This document shows positions 5,077 through 6,335 of a stretch of 6,335 nucleotides of DNA, piece after piece. Position 1 is the stretch's first letter. Every line of letters begins with the position of its first letter. The stretch comes from JABFSC01 sp031389045 (GTDB lineage: Bacteria; Desulfobacterota; Binatia; Bin18): contig JANMSE010000482.1 of assembly GCA_031389045.1 (NCBI GenBank), positions 1 through 6,335 of the forward strand, in the 5' to 3' direction. Made by a program: the position numbers and the translations under genes. The notes beneath the pieces are model-generated. The model was given only the letters and a program-made list of their open reading frames with translations, was not told the origin of the DNA and ran no database searches.

Positions 5077-6322
5077 GAATGCAAACCGATTTTTTCTAGA
5101 TTACGAGAGCTGTCGCACGCTCTTGCTGCAACGGATACGGGAACCGGCTCCGAGTCGGGTCCAAATCCTGACGGGTCCCCGCCAAGTCGGGAAAACCACG
5201 TTGTTGCTGGAATTGGCGAAAACGTTAGGTGACACGGCCTTGTATTTTGCTGGCGATGATCCCGCGGCAGGGTTCCCTGGCTTTTGGGAACGGCTCTGGG
5301 CTGAGGCCGAAAGGCGCGCCAGTCATGGGCCAGCGGTTTTATTGTTGGATGAAGTGCATCAGTTCTCGGACTGGGGCATACGGCTCAAAAGCCAGTATGA
5401 CCGTCTGCATCGTCAGCGCATTCCTCTTCATGTCGTCGTCACCGGCTCGTCAGCGCTCCGTGTCACCGATACCTCAAGGGAAAGCCTCGCGGGACGGTTT
5501 GAGCGTTGCACCCTCACCCATTGGTCAGCCAGCGCCCTGGTTGCGAACTTCTCTGTCGCGCGTGCCGAGGCGGCGATGGAAGTTGTCCAACTCGGCTCCT
5601 ACCCTGGGGCGCACACATTCCGCTCGGATTCCGCGCGCTGGGGTGCCTATGTGCGCGACGCGATTATTGAACCGGCCCTTGGACGTGACGTGTTGGCGTT
5701 GGGCACCGTACGCCGCCCCGCGTTACTGCGACAGCTCTTCGCGATCGCCACGAGTCTCCCAGCACAGATTGTGTCACTCCAGAAACTTCAGGGACAACTC
5801 CAAGACCGGGGCGCGCTCGAAACTCTCGCGCATTACCTCACGTTGCTCGAAGACGCCTATCTGATCGCCGGCATCACCAAGGCCAGCGATGAGGAACATC
5901 GTCGCCGCGCGGCCCCACCGAAACTCGTGGTCTTGAATAATGCGCTGCTGTCGGCGGTGCATCCCAATGGACCGCCAGATGCGGCGCATGACCCCGCGCG
6001 CTTCGGGGCGTGGGTGGAGAATGCTTGTCTCGCGTTTGCGTGGAATGCCGGACAGCAGGTCCGCTATTGGCGGGAAGAGCCGCTAGAAGTCGATGGCATA
6101 TTCGACGGGAGTTGGGGCTCCTGGGCGGTGGAGGTGAAGAGCGGCTCCTTCACGTCCGCGGAGCTGCGCGGGCTGTTGGAGTTCTGTCGGCGGTATCCAC
6201 GCTATCAGCCCTTAGTGATTACCGCTCCTGGCGAGGAGACCGTCGCCACCCGCATTGGGGTAACCGCGATCAATTGGTCTGATTTTCTGCTCTCTGGACC
6301 ACCAGGAAGAACCGGAGAATAG
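5075..6322 (+). CDS. AAA_14/DUF4143-family ATPase with C-terminal nuclease-like fold
   Basis: A 415-residue ATP-binding protein of the AAA_14 plus DUF4143 type, full length for the family. Walker A GPRQVGKTT is at 34-42, Walker B VLLLDEVHQFSDW at 88-100, a sensor-like VVVTGSSAL at 120-128, and the typical SLAGRFE at 137-143 and GSYPGA at 174-179. The middle (~195-265) has the helical, winged-helix-like part of DUF4143 ending in the characteristic LEDAYLI. The C-terminal domain keeps a PD-(D/E)xK-like arrangement: VENA near 312, then Asp340 in EVDGIF and Glu353-Val-Lys355 in WAVEVKSG. The biological role of the family is not established. Copies are patchily distributed, often duplicated or broken, and probably spread by transfer; this one has no frameshift. 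The start at 5075 lies in a palindrome and has no good ribosome binding site. Its winged-helix-like part makes self-regulation plausible. Confidence 0.9.
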   Translation: MNANRFFLDYESCRTLLLQRIREPAPSRVQILTGPRQVGKTTLLLELAKTLGDTALYFAGDDPAAGFPGFWERLWAEAERRASHGPAVLLLDEVHQFSDWGIRLKSQYDRLHRQRIPLHVVVTGSSALRVTDTSRESLAGRFERCTLTHWSASALVANFSVARAEAAMEVVQLGSYPGAHTFRSDSARWGAYVRDAIIEPALGRDVLALGTVRRPALLRQLFAIATSLPAQIVSLQKLQGQLQDRGALETLAHYLTLLEDAYLIAGITKASDEEHRRRAAPPKLVVLNNALLSAVHPNGPPDAAHDPARFGAWVENACLAFAWNAGQQVRYWREEPLEVDGIFDGSWGSWAVEVKSGSFTSAELRGLLEFCRRYPRYQPLVITAPGEETVATRIGVTAINWSDFLLSGPPGRTGE

Positions 6323-6335
6323 GGGAATCGGCAAC

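Noticed and set aside
1..6335. The window begins with GGCAAC and ends with CGGCAAC, hinting at a circular element or flanking direct repeat
   Set aside because: Six shared bases are not meaningful at arbitrary window edges, and the first gene is cut with no matching 5' part at the other end.

Overview
All five complete genes and one 5'-truncated gene lie on the + strand, in a moderately GC-rich, densely coding bacterial segment. The mix is an alginate-export-type outer-membrane barrel, a bacterial endonuclease Q, a stand-alone MoaA, a UspA-fold protein and an AAA_14/DUF4143 ATPase. It fits a Gram-negative environmental bacterium. Nitrospirota (Nitrospira-like) is my best guess from gene content, but there is no rRNA or lineage-specific marker, so this is inference only.

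Layout. (1) 1-1014: C-terminal part of an alginate-export-family outer-membrane protein, closed by a strong intrinsic terminator (1080-1111). (2) 1112-1276: spacer without a recognisable gene. Its last ~65 bases hold six AGACT motifs spaced 11-12 bases apart, running up to the start codon of the next gene. (3) 1277-2536: endonuclease Q (PHP-fold nuclease for deaminated DNA bases). Its last ~19 codons overlap the start of (4) 2478-3200, a predicted secreted OB-fold protein with a four-cysteine helical tail. (5) 3205-3308: thirteen consecutive 8-base units, G-rich in the first part and C-rich in the second, which fold into a long hairpin. (6) A near-consensus promoter (-10 TATAAT) and a good ribosome binding site, then moaA (3368-4381), followed 58 bases later by a universal-stress-type protein (4440-4883), probably co-transcribed. 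(7) 4884-5074: a GC-rich hairpin terminator, a T-rich array of 7-base units, and a perfect 24-base palindrome that runs into the start codon of (8) an AAA_14/DUF4143 ATPase (5075-6322).

The genes do not form one obvious pathway. They appear to be three or four transcription units of housekeeping and accessory type: envelope transport, DNA repair plus a periplasmic protein, molybdenum-cofactor synthesis plus stress protein, and a mobile-type ATPase that may regulate itself. I see no convincing new multi-gene system. The most unusual material is between the genes: three degenerate tandem arrays with different periods (about 11-12, 8 and 7 bases) and the start-codon palindrome.
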